The notes under the pieces are model-generated. The model made no database searches. It saw only the letters and a program-made list of their open reading frames with translations, and had not been told where the DNA came from. Of a stretch of 64,000 nucleotides of DNA, positions 25,701 through 39,028 are shown piece after piece. Location of the stretch: NCBI GenBank assembly GCA_964019135.1, contig OZ025260.1:13324254-13388253 (forward strand), given 5' to 3'. Both the position numbers and the translations under genes were made by a program. The DNA comes from Arenicola marina (Eukaryota; Annelida; Polychaeta; Arenicolidae). The number at the start of each line of letters is the position of its first letter. Position 1 is the stretch's first letter.

Positions 25701-27535
25701 GCCCTGTGGCTGTGGGATGTGGCTTTCTACTGCCCTGTGGCTGTGGGATGTGGCTGCCTACTGCCATGTGGCTGTGGGATGTGGCTGCGTACTGTCCTGT
25801 GGCTGTGGGATGTGGCTGCCTACTGTCCTGTGGCTGTGGGATGTGGCTGCCTACTGCCCTGTGGCTGTGGGATGTGGCTGCGTACTGTCCTGTGGCTGTG
25901 GGATGTGGCTGCCTACTGTCCTGTGGCTGTGGGATGTGGCTGCCTACTGCCCTGTGGCTGTGGGATGTGGCTTCCTACTGTCCTGTGACTGTGGGATGTG
26001 GCTGCCTACTGCCCTGTGGCTGTGGTATGTGGCTGCCTACTGCCCTGTGGCTGTGGGATGTGGCTGCCTACTGCCCTGTGGCTGTGGGATATGGCTGCCT
26101 ACTGTCCTGTGGCTGTGGGATGTGGCTGCCTACTGCCCTGTGGATGTGGGATGTGGCTGCCTACTGCCCTGTGGCTGTGGGATGTGGCTGCGTACTGTCC
26201 TGTGGCTGTGGGATGTGGCTGCCTAATGTCCTGTGGCTGTGGGATGTGGCTGCCTACTGCCCTGTGGCTGTTGGATGTGGCTGGCTACTGTCCTGTGACT
26301 GTGGGATGTGGCTGCCTACTGCCCTGTGGCTGTGGTATGTGGCTGCCTACTGCCCTGTGGCTGTGGGATGTGGCTGCCTACTGCCCTGTGGCTGTGGGAT
26401 GTGGCTGCCTACTGTCCTGTGGCTGTGGGATGTGGCTGCCTACTGCCCTGTGGATGTGGGATGTGGCTGCCTACTGCCCTGTGGCTGTGGGATGTGGCTG
26501 CGTACTGTCCTGTGGCTGTGGGATGTGGCTGCCTACTGTCCTGTGGCTGTGGGATGTGGCTGCCTACTGCCCTGTGGCTGTGGGATGTGGCTGCTTACTG
26601 TCCTGTGGCTGTGGGATGTGGCTGCCTACTGTCCTGTGGCTGTGGGATGTGGCTGCCTACTGCCCTGTGGCTGTGGGATGTGGCTGCCTACTGTCCTGTG
26701 GCTATGGGATGTGGCTGCCTACTGCCCTGTGGATGTGGGATGTGGCTGCCTACTGTTCTGTGGCTGTGGGATGTGGCTGCCTACTGTCATGTGGCTGTGG
26801 GATGTGGCTGCCTACTGCCCTGTGGATGTGGGATGTGGCTGCCTACTGCCCTGTGGCTGTGGGATGTGTTTGCCTACTGTCCTGTGGCTGTGGGATGTGG
26901 CTGCCTACTGCCCTGTGGCTGTGAGATGTGGCTGTCTACTGCCCTGTGGCTGTGGGATGTGGCTGTCTACTGCCCTGTGGCTGTGGGATGTGGCTGCCTA
27001 CTGTCCTGTGGCTATGGGATGTGGCTGCCTACTGCCCTGTGGATGTGGGATGTGGCTGCCTACTGTTCTGTGGCTGTGGGATGTGGCTGCCTACTGTCCT
27101 GTGGCTGTGGGATGTGGCTGCCTACTGCCCTGTGGATGTGGGATGTGGCTGCCTACTGTCCTGTGGCTGTGGGATGTGGCTGCCTACTGCCCTGTGGCTG
27201 TGGAATGTGGCTGCCTACTGCCCTGTGGCTGTGGGATGTGGCTGCCTACTGTCCTGTGGCTGTGGGATGTGGCTGCCTACTGTTCTGTGGCTGTGGGATG
27301 TGGCTGCCTACTGCCCTGTGGCTGTGGGATGTGGCTGCCTACTGTCCTGTGGCTGTGGGATGTGGCTGCCTACTGTCCTGTGGCTGTGGGATGTGGCTGC
27401 CTACTGTCCTGTGGCTGTGGGATGTGGCTGCCTACTGTCCTGTGGCTGTGGGATGTGGCCGCCTACTGCCCTGTGGCTGTGGGATGTGGCCGCCTACTGC
27501 CCTGTGGCTGTGGGATGTGGCGCCTACTGTATGTA
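22795..27535. repeat. 31-bp satellite-like array, ~153 units (4.7 kb)
   Basis: The 31-bp unit contains 'tgtggctgcctactgccctg' followed by 'tggctgtggga'. Common variants are ccct/tcct, ggctgtggg/ggatgtggg and cctact/cttcct. Because 31 is not a multiple of three and the unit has no stop, all three plus frames read through and cycle through the same 31-residue peptide, giving open frames up to ~1,100 codons. The array has a long-period internal duplication: the rare word 'gcctaatgtcctgtgg' occurs at 24051 and 26221, 2,170 bp or exactly 70 units apart, with matching variants around it. Confidence 0.95.
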
Positions 27536-27539
27536 GCTG

Positions 27540-28490
27540 TATGTAGACGGGATCTGTCCGAGCCGCTGTGCCCGCCAGCCAGCTTTATAAACGACGTGTT
27601 TGTCACGTCTATTATCGCCCACCTGGCCTCCTACGATGCAATCTATAGTATTATCTCCCATATAACACTTGTCCGATATTTGTAATTAATCACATGTGTT
27701 TGTAATACGTGAGTGTAAACCAGTAATGTTGACGCGATTATTCCTGATAACAAGGTCAAAATACCTTAAATATTGCACCTCCAAATAGCGCCCTCACTTC
27801 TTTCTGTTGACGGCAATCTACAACAGCCAAGCTCTCATCTGTACCTGAAGTCGGTATCTTGCCAAGCATTGCACCCGTAGTTCACGGCGCAAGTAGCGGA
27901 TGGCTGGCAGGCAATTTGCAAAACAGACAGATTGTCTAACGTCAGTTGCATCTCATGAAATTTTTATAAGCTTCGACCTTACACACCAGCCAAGGTTAAC
28001 GCGTTCATCTTCAGCTCGTCTTGAGGCAAGTACACGGCGTCAACTGCCAAGGTCATCTGTCAAGGTCATTGTGATGGACGACGGTCCAGAAAACATGGAG
28101 AGTGGTAAAGGGGCCTTTGTTTAGAATAAACGGCAGGGAAGGTGGTTGGAGGGAGGCCGAAGGTAGTGCCGTACCTTCACCCTGTCCGCATGTCCTTGCG
28201 AAATACATAATTTGCGAAACGCGTGTGTGACATAGACACCTGTGTCTTTACGTTGTACAACCGCGGGCACGAATATTTATTAACTCACGACGCAATATGA
28301 TAACTGGGTACGTGCGCCAAATGACCGATATCACAGAACGCCACAAGCGACACATCAGCGACACGTCAACAGATGTGAATTATGAAGTTAGCATCCGGAG
28401 GTGGCGCCACCGGTCATATGAGTGCAACGTGCAATTACCTAACAACCAGGTTTCAGTGATTAGGCAAGTCTGCTTCAATCACTCTTGCAG
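27540..28490. other. Unique spacer between the two large arrays
   Basis: Roughly 950 bases of non-repetitive sequence. Its short open frames show no recognisable domain. Confidence 0.5.
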
Positions 28491-31400
28491 AGATTGCCTA
28501 CTGGCAAGGTTTTAGTGATTGCCTTCAGGCCGGCTTTGAGTGGTTGCCTACCGGCCAGATTTTAGTCATTGCCTACCGGCCAGGTTTTAGTGATTGCCTA
28601 CCGGCCAGGTGTTAGTGATTGCCTAGAGGCCAGAGTTTAGTGATTGCCTACCGGCCAGGCTTTAGTGATTGCCTACCGGCCAGGTGTTAGTGATTGCCTA
28701 CCGGCCAGGTTTTAGTGATTGCCTAGCGGCCTGGCTTTAGTGATTGCCTACCGGCCAGGTGTTAGTGATTGCCTACCGGCCAGGCTTTAGTGATTGCCTA
28801 CCGGCCAGGTGTTAGTGATTGCCTACCGGCCAGGCTTTAGTGATTGCCTACCGGCCAGGTGTTAGTGATTGCCTACCGGCCAGGCTTTAGTGATTGCCTA
28901 GCGGCCTGGCTTTAGTGATTGCCTACCGGCCAGGCTTTAGTGATTGCCTACCGGCCAGGTGTTAGTGATTGCCTACCGGCCAGGTTTTAGTGATTGCCTA
29001 CCGGCCAGGTTTTAGTGATTGCCTACCGGCCAGGTGTTAGTGATTGCCTAGAGGCCAGAGTTTAGTGATTGCCTACTGGCCAGGTGTTAGTGATTGCCTA
29101 CCGGCCAGGTGTTAGTGATTGCCTACCGGCCAGGTGTTAGTGATTGCCTACCGGCCAGGTGTTAGTGATTGCCTACCGGCCAGGCTTTAGTGATTGCCTA
29201 CCGGCCAGGTGTTAGTGATTGCCTACCGGCCGGCCAGGTGTTAGTGATTGCCTACCGGCCAGGCTTTAGTGATTGCCTAGCGGCCTGGCTGTAGTGATTG
29301 CCTACCGGCCAGGTGTTAGTGATTGCCTACCGGCCAGGCTTTAGTGATTGCCTACCGGCCAGGTGTTAGTGATTGCCTACCGGCCAGGCTTTAGTGATTG
29401 CCTAGCGGCCTGGCTTTAGTGATTGCCTACCGGCCAGGCTTTAGTGATTGCCTACCGGCCAGGTGTTAGTGATTGCCTACCGGCCAGGTTTTAGTGATTG
29501 CCTACCGGCCAGGTTTTAGTGATTGCCTACCGGCCAGGTGTTAGTGATTGCCTAGAGGCCAGAGTTTAGTGATTGCCTACCGGCCAGGCTTTAGTGATTG
29601 CCTTCAGGCCGGCTTTGAGTGGTTGCCTACCGGCCAGATTTTAGTCATTGCCTACCGGCCAGGGTTTAGGTATTGCTTACCAGCCAGAGTTTAGTGATTG
29701 CCTAGCGGCCAGGTTTTAGTGATTGCCTACCGGCCAGGTTTTAGTGATTGCCTACCGGCCAGGTTTTAGTGATTGCCTACCGGCCAGGTTTTAGTGATTG
29801 CCTACCGGCTAGGTTTTAGTGATTGCCTAGCGGCCAGGTTTTAGTGATTGCCTACCGGCCAGGTTTTAATGATTGCCTAGCGGCCAGGTTTTAGTGATTG
29901 CCTTCCGGCTAGGTTTTAGTGATTGCCTACCGGCCAGGTTTTAGTATTTGCCTACCGGCTAGGTTTTAGTGATTGCCTACCGGCCAGGTTTTAGTGATTG
30001 CCTACCGGCCAGGTGTTAGTGATTGCCTACCGGCCAGGCTTTAGTGATTGCCTACCGGCCAGGTGTTAGTGATTGCCTAGAGGCCAGGTTTTATTGATTG
30101 CCTACTGGACAGGTTTTAGTCATTGCCTACCGGCCAGGGTTTAGGTATTGCTTACCAGCCAGAGTTTAGTGATTGCCTAGCGGCCAGGTTTTAGTGATTG
30201 CCTAGAGGCCAGAGTTTAGTGATTGCCTAGCGGCTAGGTTTTAGTGATTGCCTAGCGGCCAGGTGTTAGTAATTGCCTAGAGGCCAGAGTTTAGTGATTG
30301 CCTAGCGGCCAGGTTTTAGTGATTGCCTACCGGCCAGGTTTTAGTGATTGCCTAGCGGCCAGGTTTTAGTGATTGCCTTCCGGCTAGGTTTTAGTGATTG
30401 CCTACCGGCCAGGTTTTAGTATTTGCCTACCGGCTAGGTTTTAGTGATTGCCTACCGGCCAGGTTTTAGTGATTGCCTACCGGCCAGGTGTTAGTGATTG
30501 CCTACCGGCCAGGCTTTAGTGATTGCCTACCGGCCAGGTGTTAGTGATTGCCTAGAGGCCAGGTTTTATTGATTGCCTACTGGACAGGTTTTATTGATTG
30601 CCTACCGGACAGGTTTTATTGATTGCGTACCGGTCAGGTTCTAGAGATTGCCTACCGGCCAGGTTTTAGTGATTGCCTACCGGTCAGATTCTAGAGATTG
30701 CCTACCGGCCAGATTTTAGTGATTGCCTCCATGCCTGGTTTTAGTGATTGCCTACCGGCCAGGTGTTAGTGATTGCCTACCGGCCAGGTTTTAGTGATTG
30801 CCTAGCGGCCTGGCTTTAGTGATTGCCTACCGGCCAGGTGTTAGTGATTGCCTACCGGCCAGGCTTTAGTGATTGCCTACCGGCCAGGTGTTAGTGATTG
30901 CCTACCGGCCAGGCTTTAGTGATTGCCTACCGGCCAGGTTTTAGTGATTGCCTACCGGCTAGGTTTTAGTGATTGCCTAGCGGCCAGGTGTTAGTAATTG
31001 CCTAGAGGCCAGAGTTTAGTGATTGCCTAGCGGCCAGGTTTTAGTGATTGCCTACCGGCCAGAGTTAAGTGATTGCCTACCGGCCAGGTTTTAGTGATTG
31101 CCTACCGGCCAGGTGTTAGTGATTGCCTACCGGCCAGGTTTTAGTGATTGCCTACCGGCCAGGTTTTAGTGATTGCCTACCGGCCAGGTGTTAGTGATTG
31201 CCTAGAGGCCAGAGTTTAGTGATTGCCTACCGGCCAGGGTTTAGTGATTGCCTTCAGGCCGGCTTTGAGTGGTTGCCTACCGGCCAGATTTTAGTCATTG
31301 CCTACCGGCCAGGGTTTAGGTATTGCTTACCAGCCAGAGTTTAGTGATTGCCTAGCGGCCAGGTTTTAGTGATTGCCTACCGGCCAGGTTTTAGTGATTG

Positions 31401-34400
31401 CCTACCGGCCAGGTTTTAGTGATTGCCTACCGGCCAGGTTTTAGTGATTGCCTACCGGCTAGGTTTTAGTGATTGCCTAGCGGCCAGGTGTTAGTAATTG
31501 CCTAGAGGCCAGAGTTTAGTGATTGCCTAGCGGCCAGGTTTTAGTGATTGCCTCCCGGCCAGAGTTTAGTGATTGCCTACCGGCCAGGTTTTAGTGATTG
31601 CCTAGCGGCCAGGTTTTAGTGATTGCCTACCGGCCAGGTTTTAGTGATTGCCTAGCGGCCAGGTTTTAGTGATTGCCTTCCGGCTAGGTTTTAGTGATTG
31701 CCTACCGGCCAGGTTTTAGTATTTGCCTACCGGCTAGGTTTTAGTGATTGCCTACCGGCCAGGTTTTAGTGATTGCCTACCGGCCAGGTGTTAGTGATTG
31801 CCTACCGGCCAGGCTTTAGTGATTGCCTACCGGCCAGGTGTTAGTGATTGCCTACCGGTCAGGTGTTAGTGATTGCCTACCGGCCAGGCTTTAGTGATTG
31901 CCTAGCGGCCTGGCTTTAGTGATTGCCTACCGGCCAGGCTTTAGTGATTGCCTACCGGCCAGGTGTTAGTGATTGCCTACCGGCCAGGTTTTAGTGATTG
32001 CCTACCGGCCAGGTTTTAGTGATTGCCTACCGGCCAGGTGTTAGTGATTGCCTAGAGGCCAGAGTTTAGTGATTGCCTACTGGCCAGGTGTTAGTGATTG
32101 CCTACCGGCCAGGTGTTAGTGATTGCCTACCGGCCAGGTGTTAGTGATTGCCTACCGGCCAGGTGTTAGTGATTGCCTACCGGCCAGGCTTTAGTGATTG
32201 CCTACCGGCCAGGTGTTAGTGATTGCCTACCGGCCGGCCAGGTGTTAGTGATTGTCTACCGGCCAGGCTTTAGTGATTGCCTAGCGGCCTGGCTGTAGTG
32301 ATTGCCTACCGGCCAGGTGTTAGTGATTGCCTACCGGCCAGGCTTTAGTGATTGCCTACCGGCCAGGTGTTAGTGATTGCCTACCGGCCAGGCTTTAGTG
32401 ATTGCCTAGCGGCCTGGCTTTAGTGATTGCCTACCGGCCAGGCTTTAGTGATTGCCTACCGGCCAGGTGTTAGTGATTGCCTACCGGCCAGGTTTTAGTG
32501 ATTGCCTACCGGCCAGGTTTTAGTGATTGCCTACCGGCCAGGTGTTAGTGATTGCCTAGAGGCCAGAGTTTAGTGATTGCCTACCGGCCAGGCTTTAGTG
32601 ATTGCCTTCAGGCCGGCTTTGAGTGGTTGCCTACCGGCCAGATTTTAGTCATTGCCTACCGGCCAGGGTTTAGGTATTGCTTACCAGCCAGAGTTTAGTG
32701 ATTGCCTAGCGGCCAGGTTTTAGTGATTGCCTACCGGCCAGGTTTTAGTGATTGCCTACCGGCCAGGTTTTAGTGATTGCCTACCGGCCAGGTTTTAGTG
32801 ATTGCCTACCGGCTAGGTTTTAGTGATTGCCTAGCGGCCAGGTTTTAGTGATTGCCTACCGGCCAGGTTTTAATGATTGCCTAGCGGCCAGGTTTTAGTG
32901 ATTGCCTTCCGGCTAGGTTTTAGTGATTGCCTACCGGCCAGGTTTTAGTATTTGCCTACCGGCTAGGTTTTAGTGATTGCCTACCGGCCAGGTTTTAGTG
33001 ATTGCCTACCGGCCAGGTGTTAGTGATTGCCTACCGGCCAGGCTTTAGTGATTGCCTACCGGCCAGGTGTTAGTGATTGCCTAGAGGCCAGGTTTTATTG
33101 ATTGCCTACTGGACAGGTTTTAGTCATTGCCTACCGGCCAGGGTTTAGGTATTGCTTACCAGCCAGAGTTTAGTGATTGCCTAGCGGCCAGGTTTTAGTG
33201 ATTGCCTAGAGGCCAGAGTTTAGTGATTGCCTAGCGGCTAGGTTTTAGTGATTGCCTAGCGGCCAGGTGTTAGTAATTGCCTAGAGGCCAGAGTTTAGTG
33301 ATTGCCTAGCGGCCAGGTTTTAGTGATTGCCTACCGGCCAGGTTTTAGTGATTGCCTAGCGGCCAGGTTTTAGTGATTGCCTTCCGGCTAGGTTTTAGTG
33401 ATTGCCTACCGGCCAGGTTTTAGTATTTGCCTACCGGCTAGGTTTTAGTGATTGCCTACCGGCCAGGTTTTAGTGATTGCCTACCGGCCAGGTGTTAGTG
33501 ATTGCCTACCGGCCAGGCTTTAGTGATTGCCTACCGGCCAGGTGTTAGTGATTGCCTAGAGGCCAGGTTTTATTGATTGCCTACTGGACAGGTTTTATTG
33601 ATTGCCTACCGGACAGGTTTTATTGATTGCGTACCGGTCAGGTTCTAGAGATTGCCTACCGGCCAGGTTTTAGTGATTGCCTACCGGTCAGATTCTAGAG
33701 ATTGCCTACCGGCCAGATTTTAGTGATTGCCTCCATGCCTGGTTTTAGTGATTGCCTACCGGCCAGGTGTTAGTGATTGCCTACCGGCCAGGTTTTAGTG
33801 ATTGCCTAGCGGCCTGGCTTTAGTGATTGCCTACCGGCCAGGTGTTAGTGATTGCCTACCGGCCAGGCTTTAGTGATTGCCTACCGGCCAGGTGTTAGTG
33901 ATTGCCTACCGGCCAGGCTTTAGTGATTGCCTACCGGCCAGGTTTTAGTGATTGCCTACCGGCTAGGTTTTAGTGATTGCCTAGCGGCCAGGTGTTAGTA
34001 ATTGCCTAGAGGCCAGAGTTTAGTGATTGCCTAGCGGCCAGGTTTTAGTGATTGCCTACCGGCCAGAGTTTAGTGATTGCCTACCGGCCAGGTTTTAGTG
34101 ATTGCCTACCGGCCAGGTGTTAGTGATTGCCTACCGGCCAGGTTTTAGTGATTGCCTACCGGCCAGGTTTTAGTGATTGCCTACCGGCCAGGTGTTAGTG
34201 ATTGCCTAGAGGCCAGAGTTTAGTGATTGCCTACCGGCCAGGGTTTAGTGATTGCCTTCAGGCCGGCTTTGAGTGGTTGCCTACCGGCCAGATTTTAGTC
34301 ATTGCCTACCGGCCAGGGTTTAGGTATTGCTTACCAGCCAGAGTTTAGTGATTGCCTAGCGGCCAGGTTTTAGTGATTGCCTACCGGCCAGGTTTTAGTG

Positions 34401-35640
34401 ATTGCCTACCGGCCAGGTTTTAGTGATTGCCTACCGGCCAGGTTTTAGTGATTGCCTACCGGCTAGGTTTTAGTGATTGCCTAGCGGCCAGGTGTTAGTA
34501 ATTGCCTAGAGGCCAGAGTTTAGTGATTGCCTAGCGGCCAGGTTTTAGTGATTGCCTCCCGGCCAGAGTTTAGTGATTGCCTACCGGCCAGGTTTTAGTG
34601 ATTGCCTAGCGGCCAGGTTTTAGTGATTGCCTACCGGCCAGGTTTTAGTGATTGCCTAGCGGCCAGGTTTTAGTGATTGCCTTCCGGCTAGGTTTTAGTG
34701 ATTGCCTACCGGCCAGGTTTTAGTATTTGCCTACCGGCTAGGTTTTAGTGATTGCCTACCGGCCAGGTTTTAGTGATTGCCTACCGGCCAGGTGTTAGTG
34801 ATTGCCTACCGGCCAGGCTTTAGTGATTGCCTACCGGCCAGGTGTTAGTGATTGCCTACCGGTCAGGTTTTAGTGATTGCCTACCGGTCAGGTTTTAGTG
34901 ATTGCCTACCGGCCAGGTTTTAGTGATTGCCTACCGGCCAGGTGTTAGTGATTGCCTACCGGCCAGGCTTTAGTGATTGCCTACTGGCCAGGTTTTAGTG
35001 ATTGCCTACCGGCCAGGTGTTAGTGATTGCCTACCGGCCAGGTGTTAGTGATTGCCTACCGGCCAGGCTTTAGTGATTGCCTACCGGCCAGGTTTTAGTG
35101 ATTGCCTACCGGTCAGGTTTTAGTGATTGCCTACCGGTCAGGTTTTAGTGATTGCCTACCGGCCAGGTTTTAGTGATTGCCTACCGGCCAGGTGTTAGTG
35201 ATTGCCTACCGGCCAGGCTTTAGTGATTGCCTACTGGCCAGGTTTTAGTGATTGCCTACCGGCGAGGTGTTAGTGATTGCCTACCGGCCAGGTGTTAGTG
35301 ATTGCCTACCGGCCAGGTTTTAGTGATTGCCTACCGGCCAGGTTTTAGTGATTGCCTACCGGTCAGGTTTTAGTGATTGCCTACCGGTCAGGTTTTAGTG
35401 ATTGCCTACCGGCCAGGTTTTAGTGATTGCCTACCGGCCAGGTGTTAGTGATTGCCTACCGGCCAGGTGTTAGTGATTGCCTACCGGCCAGGCTTTAGTG
35501 ATTGCCTACCGGCCAGGTGTTAGTGATTGCCTACCGGCCAGGCTTTAATGATTGCCTACCGGCCAGGTGTTAGTGATTGCCTACCGGCCTGGCTTTAGTG
35601 ATTGCCTACCGGCTAGATTTTAGCGCTTGCCTAGAGGCCC
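28490..35640. repeat. 25-bp satellite-like array, ~285 units (7.1 kb)
   Basis: The unit is 25 bp, 'tagtgattgcctaccggcca' plus 'ggttt'. Recurrent variants are ggtgt, ggctt, agcggcc, agaggcc and ggctagg. Higher-order period is about 3,004 bp: a 4-base insertion (cggccggcc) recurs at 29221 and 32225, and 'cctccatgcctggttt' recurs at about 30727 and 33731. Each unit carries a TAG or TGA in most frames, so it is non-coding. Edges decay into variant units at both ends. Confidence 0.95.
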
Positions 35641-35799
35641 CGGTTTGATGGGACGACTCTTTCAGTGTCAGTGCGCATTTACCAGGATTTTACCATTCTT
35701 GGAGTCCTGGTCTATCAGCTTCGGTTTGGTAGGACCACTTTTGTGGTGATTGCCTATTTACCAGGTATGCTTAGACCACTCTTTCAGCGATTGATTATT

Positions 35800-36060
35800 T
35801 ACCGGCTTTGTTTGGCACACTCTTTTATTGATCGTCTAATTACCGGATTTTGATTGGCCCACCCTTTAAGTCATCGTCTAATTACCGGCTTTTGATTGGC
35901 CCACCCTTTACGTCATCGTCTGCTTACCATGTCGGATTTCATTGGCCCACCCTTTTATTTATCGTCTAATTACCGGATTTTTATTGGCCCACCCTTTAAG
36001 TCATCGTCTAATTACCGGATTTTCATTGGCCCACCCTTTACGTCATCGTCTGCTTACTAC
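35800..36060. repeat. ~42-bp tandem repeat, about five copies
   Basis: Units share 'attggcccaccctttaagtc' and 'atcgtctaattaccgg'. They lie just beyond the 25-bp array and keep an 'attaccgg' word resembling its 'cctaccgg', which may be chance. Confidence 0.8.
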
Positions 36061-36597
36061 TGTTTTCATATCTGTTTTTGACGGATATGTACGATTCACA
36101 CTTCTATTCCGTAAATAACTCCTGGCAAGGCCTTCTCCGACCATTCCAATGAATGTTGGTTTAGGTGGACTACACGTACTTGGGCGGTAGCTTCCTACAG
36201 CCAGGTCTCACTCATGCCCCTCGAGCATGTCCTTTCGCCGCATACGTCAGGTCGGTAACCCATGGCTGAACCCTCGAGACGTGGATTGCAGTCACACAAG
36301 AGGATGTCGAATGACTTGTCTGCATAAGAATCCCAGCTTCGGGTTCTGTGTACTTGTCCCGTCGCATTGTGACCGGCCGACAGAGATGACTCTCGACTCT
36401 AAATCAGCGCTATCTCCAGATGTAAACCAGTCGATACCAATAGCCATAAATAAACAATCAATGCTTCGTCGCCAGGTCTATCACTATTGATCTATGCGCC
36501 GTCGTTGTTTCCCGCATCACTGTTATCACATTTTATTTATTGGCCAAACAGCCGTAAAATGTGCCGCATAAACATGGATTGTTTAGCTCCTGTAGAC

Positions 36598-36675
36598 GTG
36601 GTGATGGTACTGGTGATGGTGATGCTACTGGTGATGGTGATGGTGATGGTAATGGTGGTGATGGTGATAGTAATG
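36598..36675. repeat. GATGGT trinucleotide-type microsatellite
   Basis: Irregular gtgatggtgatggt run of ~75 bases. Confidence 0.85.
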
Positions 36676-38512
36676 GGTCACGGTACAGTACGATGTGACG
36701 TTATCCGTTCCCGGTGTCGACAACCCCTGGATCCGACCCCCCGCAGACATGCATGACAACACTGGCCTCTCACCCCCCTCCCCCCCCCACATTACCTACA
36801 GCGGCTTTCACATTGCACCAACGTTGCAGCCGCGAATATATCACATGCCCCCTTCCCCTCCTCAAACACACTGAACACATTTATATTTCCGTTAAATACA
36901 AAACTGCGACCTGTCTGTCATGAATTTTTACTTTGGACCTGTCGGAACGCGATAACTTTTTCTGTACAAACTTTTGAGATATTCACGCGGGTGTCAGTAT
37001 AATGTTAAAGACGAGCTGCCATGAACGAGCTGCCATTGTAAGCAATACTGTCGTCTGTTGTTCTGTAACGAGCTTGTCGTGCAATGATAGGGGTCTCGAA
37101 AGGGTAGGCCTAAATGGCGACACAAGACACAGGCATATTAGAAAAATCGGCATTCGACATTGACCCCCAAATTCCGACACTGAGGATCTTAAAAGCGACA
37201 TCGACACAGGTAGCGGCACTTTAAAAAACGACAAGGAGCCAAAAATATTACTGCAATTCCATGCCGCACAAATTGTGCCGCTTCCAGTCGCTACAACCTG
37301 CGTCCATTTTGCTGACAACGCCTCCTTCTGCACCGAGTTGACGGAGCCCTAATTAACTCTTCCCGCTAGGCGGCGCGCATGCATGTCTTGTTGCAGATTC
37401 ACGTGGCGCTTTCGCTTCTTTTCCATTCTTTGACTTAGCTTAGCCAAAAAGCGATACGGAACGTCGTAAAAATCCACATTCGATTCGAATTTTGAAAATT
37501 TGCACGTCCCCTGTCAGACCCCTAAAGATCAAGTCAACGAGGCCGCTGATGCCTCGATGTGCATGCATTGATAGATGTCTACAGCAGCGACCGTGCTTGA
37601 CATTAAGCCGAGGCTTATTATAGCGCAGGAACTTTTGCCTTGCGCCAAAGTTTTCACATTTTTAGCCACAAGACTTTAATCGAGTGTATTGGTTAGCAGT
37701 TAAATGACCAGGGTCAATTGGTATAAACCGATTTGGGAGTCGCGGCGATGGATGGTCGGGGGAGGGGAGAAGGGTGGGGTTTAATGACACTTCTCAAGCC
37801 CATTCTGGGGTTCATTAATCATGAAATGGCATCACCGTATTCCAAACCAAACACGTACAAAACAAAGCTATTTCCTTTATTACTTCCTTTTATACACACT
37901 CACACGACTGAGGCATTAAGTACCAAGTAAGTTGTTTTCAGTTATTATTGTTTTTATCTCATCGATTTTGCAGTTGTCATTTATCATACTATAATTACCC
38001 ACTCCAACATTTACATCGCCACACGAGCGAATCATTGTAATTTGCCTGCATTGCCTGGTCTTTCTGATTGATGCTTGCTCTCGTGAATCACTCGGTGGGA
38101 AGAAGACCTGTCTGTTCGTGGCGCAGAAGCCAAATGTTGCAGCTGGAAGACATGTTTTTGTCGTGTGTAACACAGTTCACCGAAAAGACTGGATATTTAA
38201 CCGAAAAAACGCCACGAACAAGTATAAGAAATTGATTGGTTGTCAGTTCGGATTCGAGTTTTGTGATGCATTGCCGAGACATTCATGGGTAGATGACATA
38301 ACTGATTGCCGACGATGCCGACGGGTGAACAAAACTAAAACCACACAGGGTTGGGAGCTGCAGCCCAAAACATTCGTGTGCCTTGCAATGGACATAAACT
38401 CAAGAACCAATAAAATTAACAATGCAGGAGTCGAAATTGGAAATCGATCAGGTTGAGATCTCAGGTTTCATATCAGATTTCATTAACAAAAACACATCTG
38501 TAGGTTTAAAAC
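36676..38512. other. No recognisable gene; one dispersed repeat copy
   Basis: Contains the second copy (37100-37215) of the dispersed repeat seen at 13190-13310. An open frame of 112 codons at 38118-38456 (+) matches no family I know and lacks convincing splice or start context. Confidence 0.4.
37100..37215. repeat. Interspersed repeat, copy 2
   Basis: Same ordered words as 13190-13310 (aaatggcgacac, aatcggca, aaattccgacac). Confidence 0.5.
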
Positions 38513-38712
38513 NNNNNNNNNNNNNNNNNNNNNNNNNNNNNNNNNNNNNNNNNNNNNNNNNNNNNNNNNNNNNNNNNNNNNNNNNNNNNNNNNNNNNNNN
38601 NNNNNNNNNNNNNNNNNNNNNNNNNNNNNNNNNNNNNNNNNNNNNNNNNNNNNNNNNNNNNNNNNNNNNNNNNNNNNNNNNNNNNNNNNNNNNNNNNNNN
38701 NNNNNNNNNNNN
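38513..38712. other. Assembly gap (200 N)
   Basis: 200 consecutive N. The round number suggests a gap of arbitrary or estimated size. Confidence 1.
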
Positions 38713-39028
38713 GGGAGACTTGTTGTGTGCTCCAGACGGCCATCCTGGCATCTCCCGATCGCCAGCTGGGCCCTCTGGGTCCACACCCTGCTCTTGTATT
38801 GATCCGGGTCAGCTGGTGCCCTCTGTCGGGATCTGTCGGGATCGCATACAGGGGATGGGGGGCTGAGTGGTCCGGCTGGCGGACGAGGCTAGCTGATCTG
38901 TCCGGATCCCGAGTCCCGAGTACATCAATGGGAGTTTTTCACACTGGTAATTGACAATTTGTGGACTCGGGTTCATCGTCTCGGCGGGACCCCGCGCAGG
39001 CTTCTCTCTCGGGGGGGGGGGGGGGGGC

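Noticed and set aside
22930..26226. 1,098-codon Cys/Trp-rich open frame
   Set aside because: All three plus frames of the 31-bp array give the same cycling peptide. No start, signal or flanking exon supports translation.
28490..35640. CRISPR-like array or telomeric repeat
   Set aside because: 25-bp head-to-tail units without spacers; not TTAGGG-type; interstitial position.
38118..38456. 112-codon plus-strand open frame next to the N gap
   Set aside because: No recognisable domain, no convincing splice sites, ordinary length for chance.
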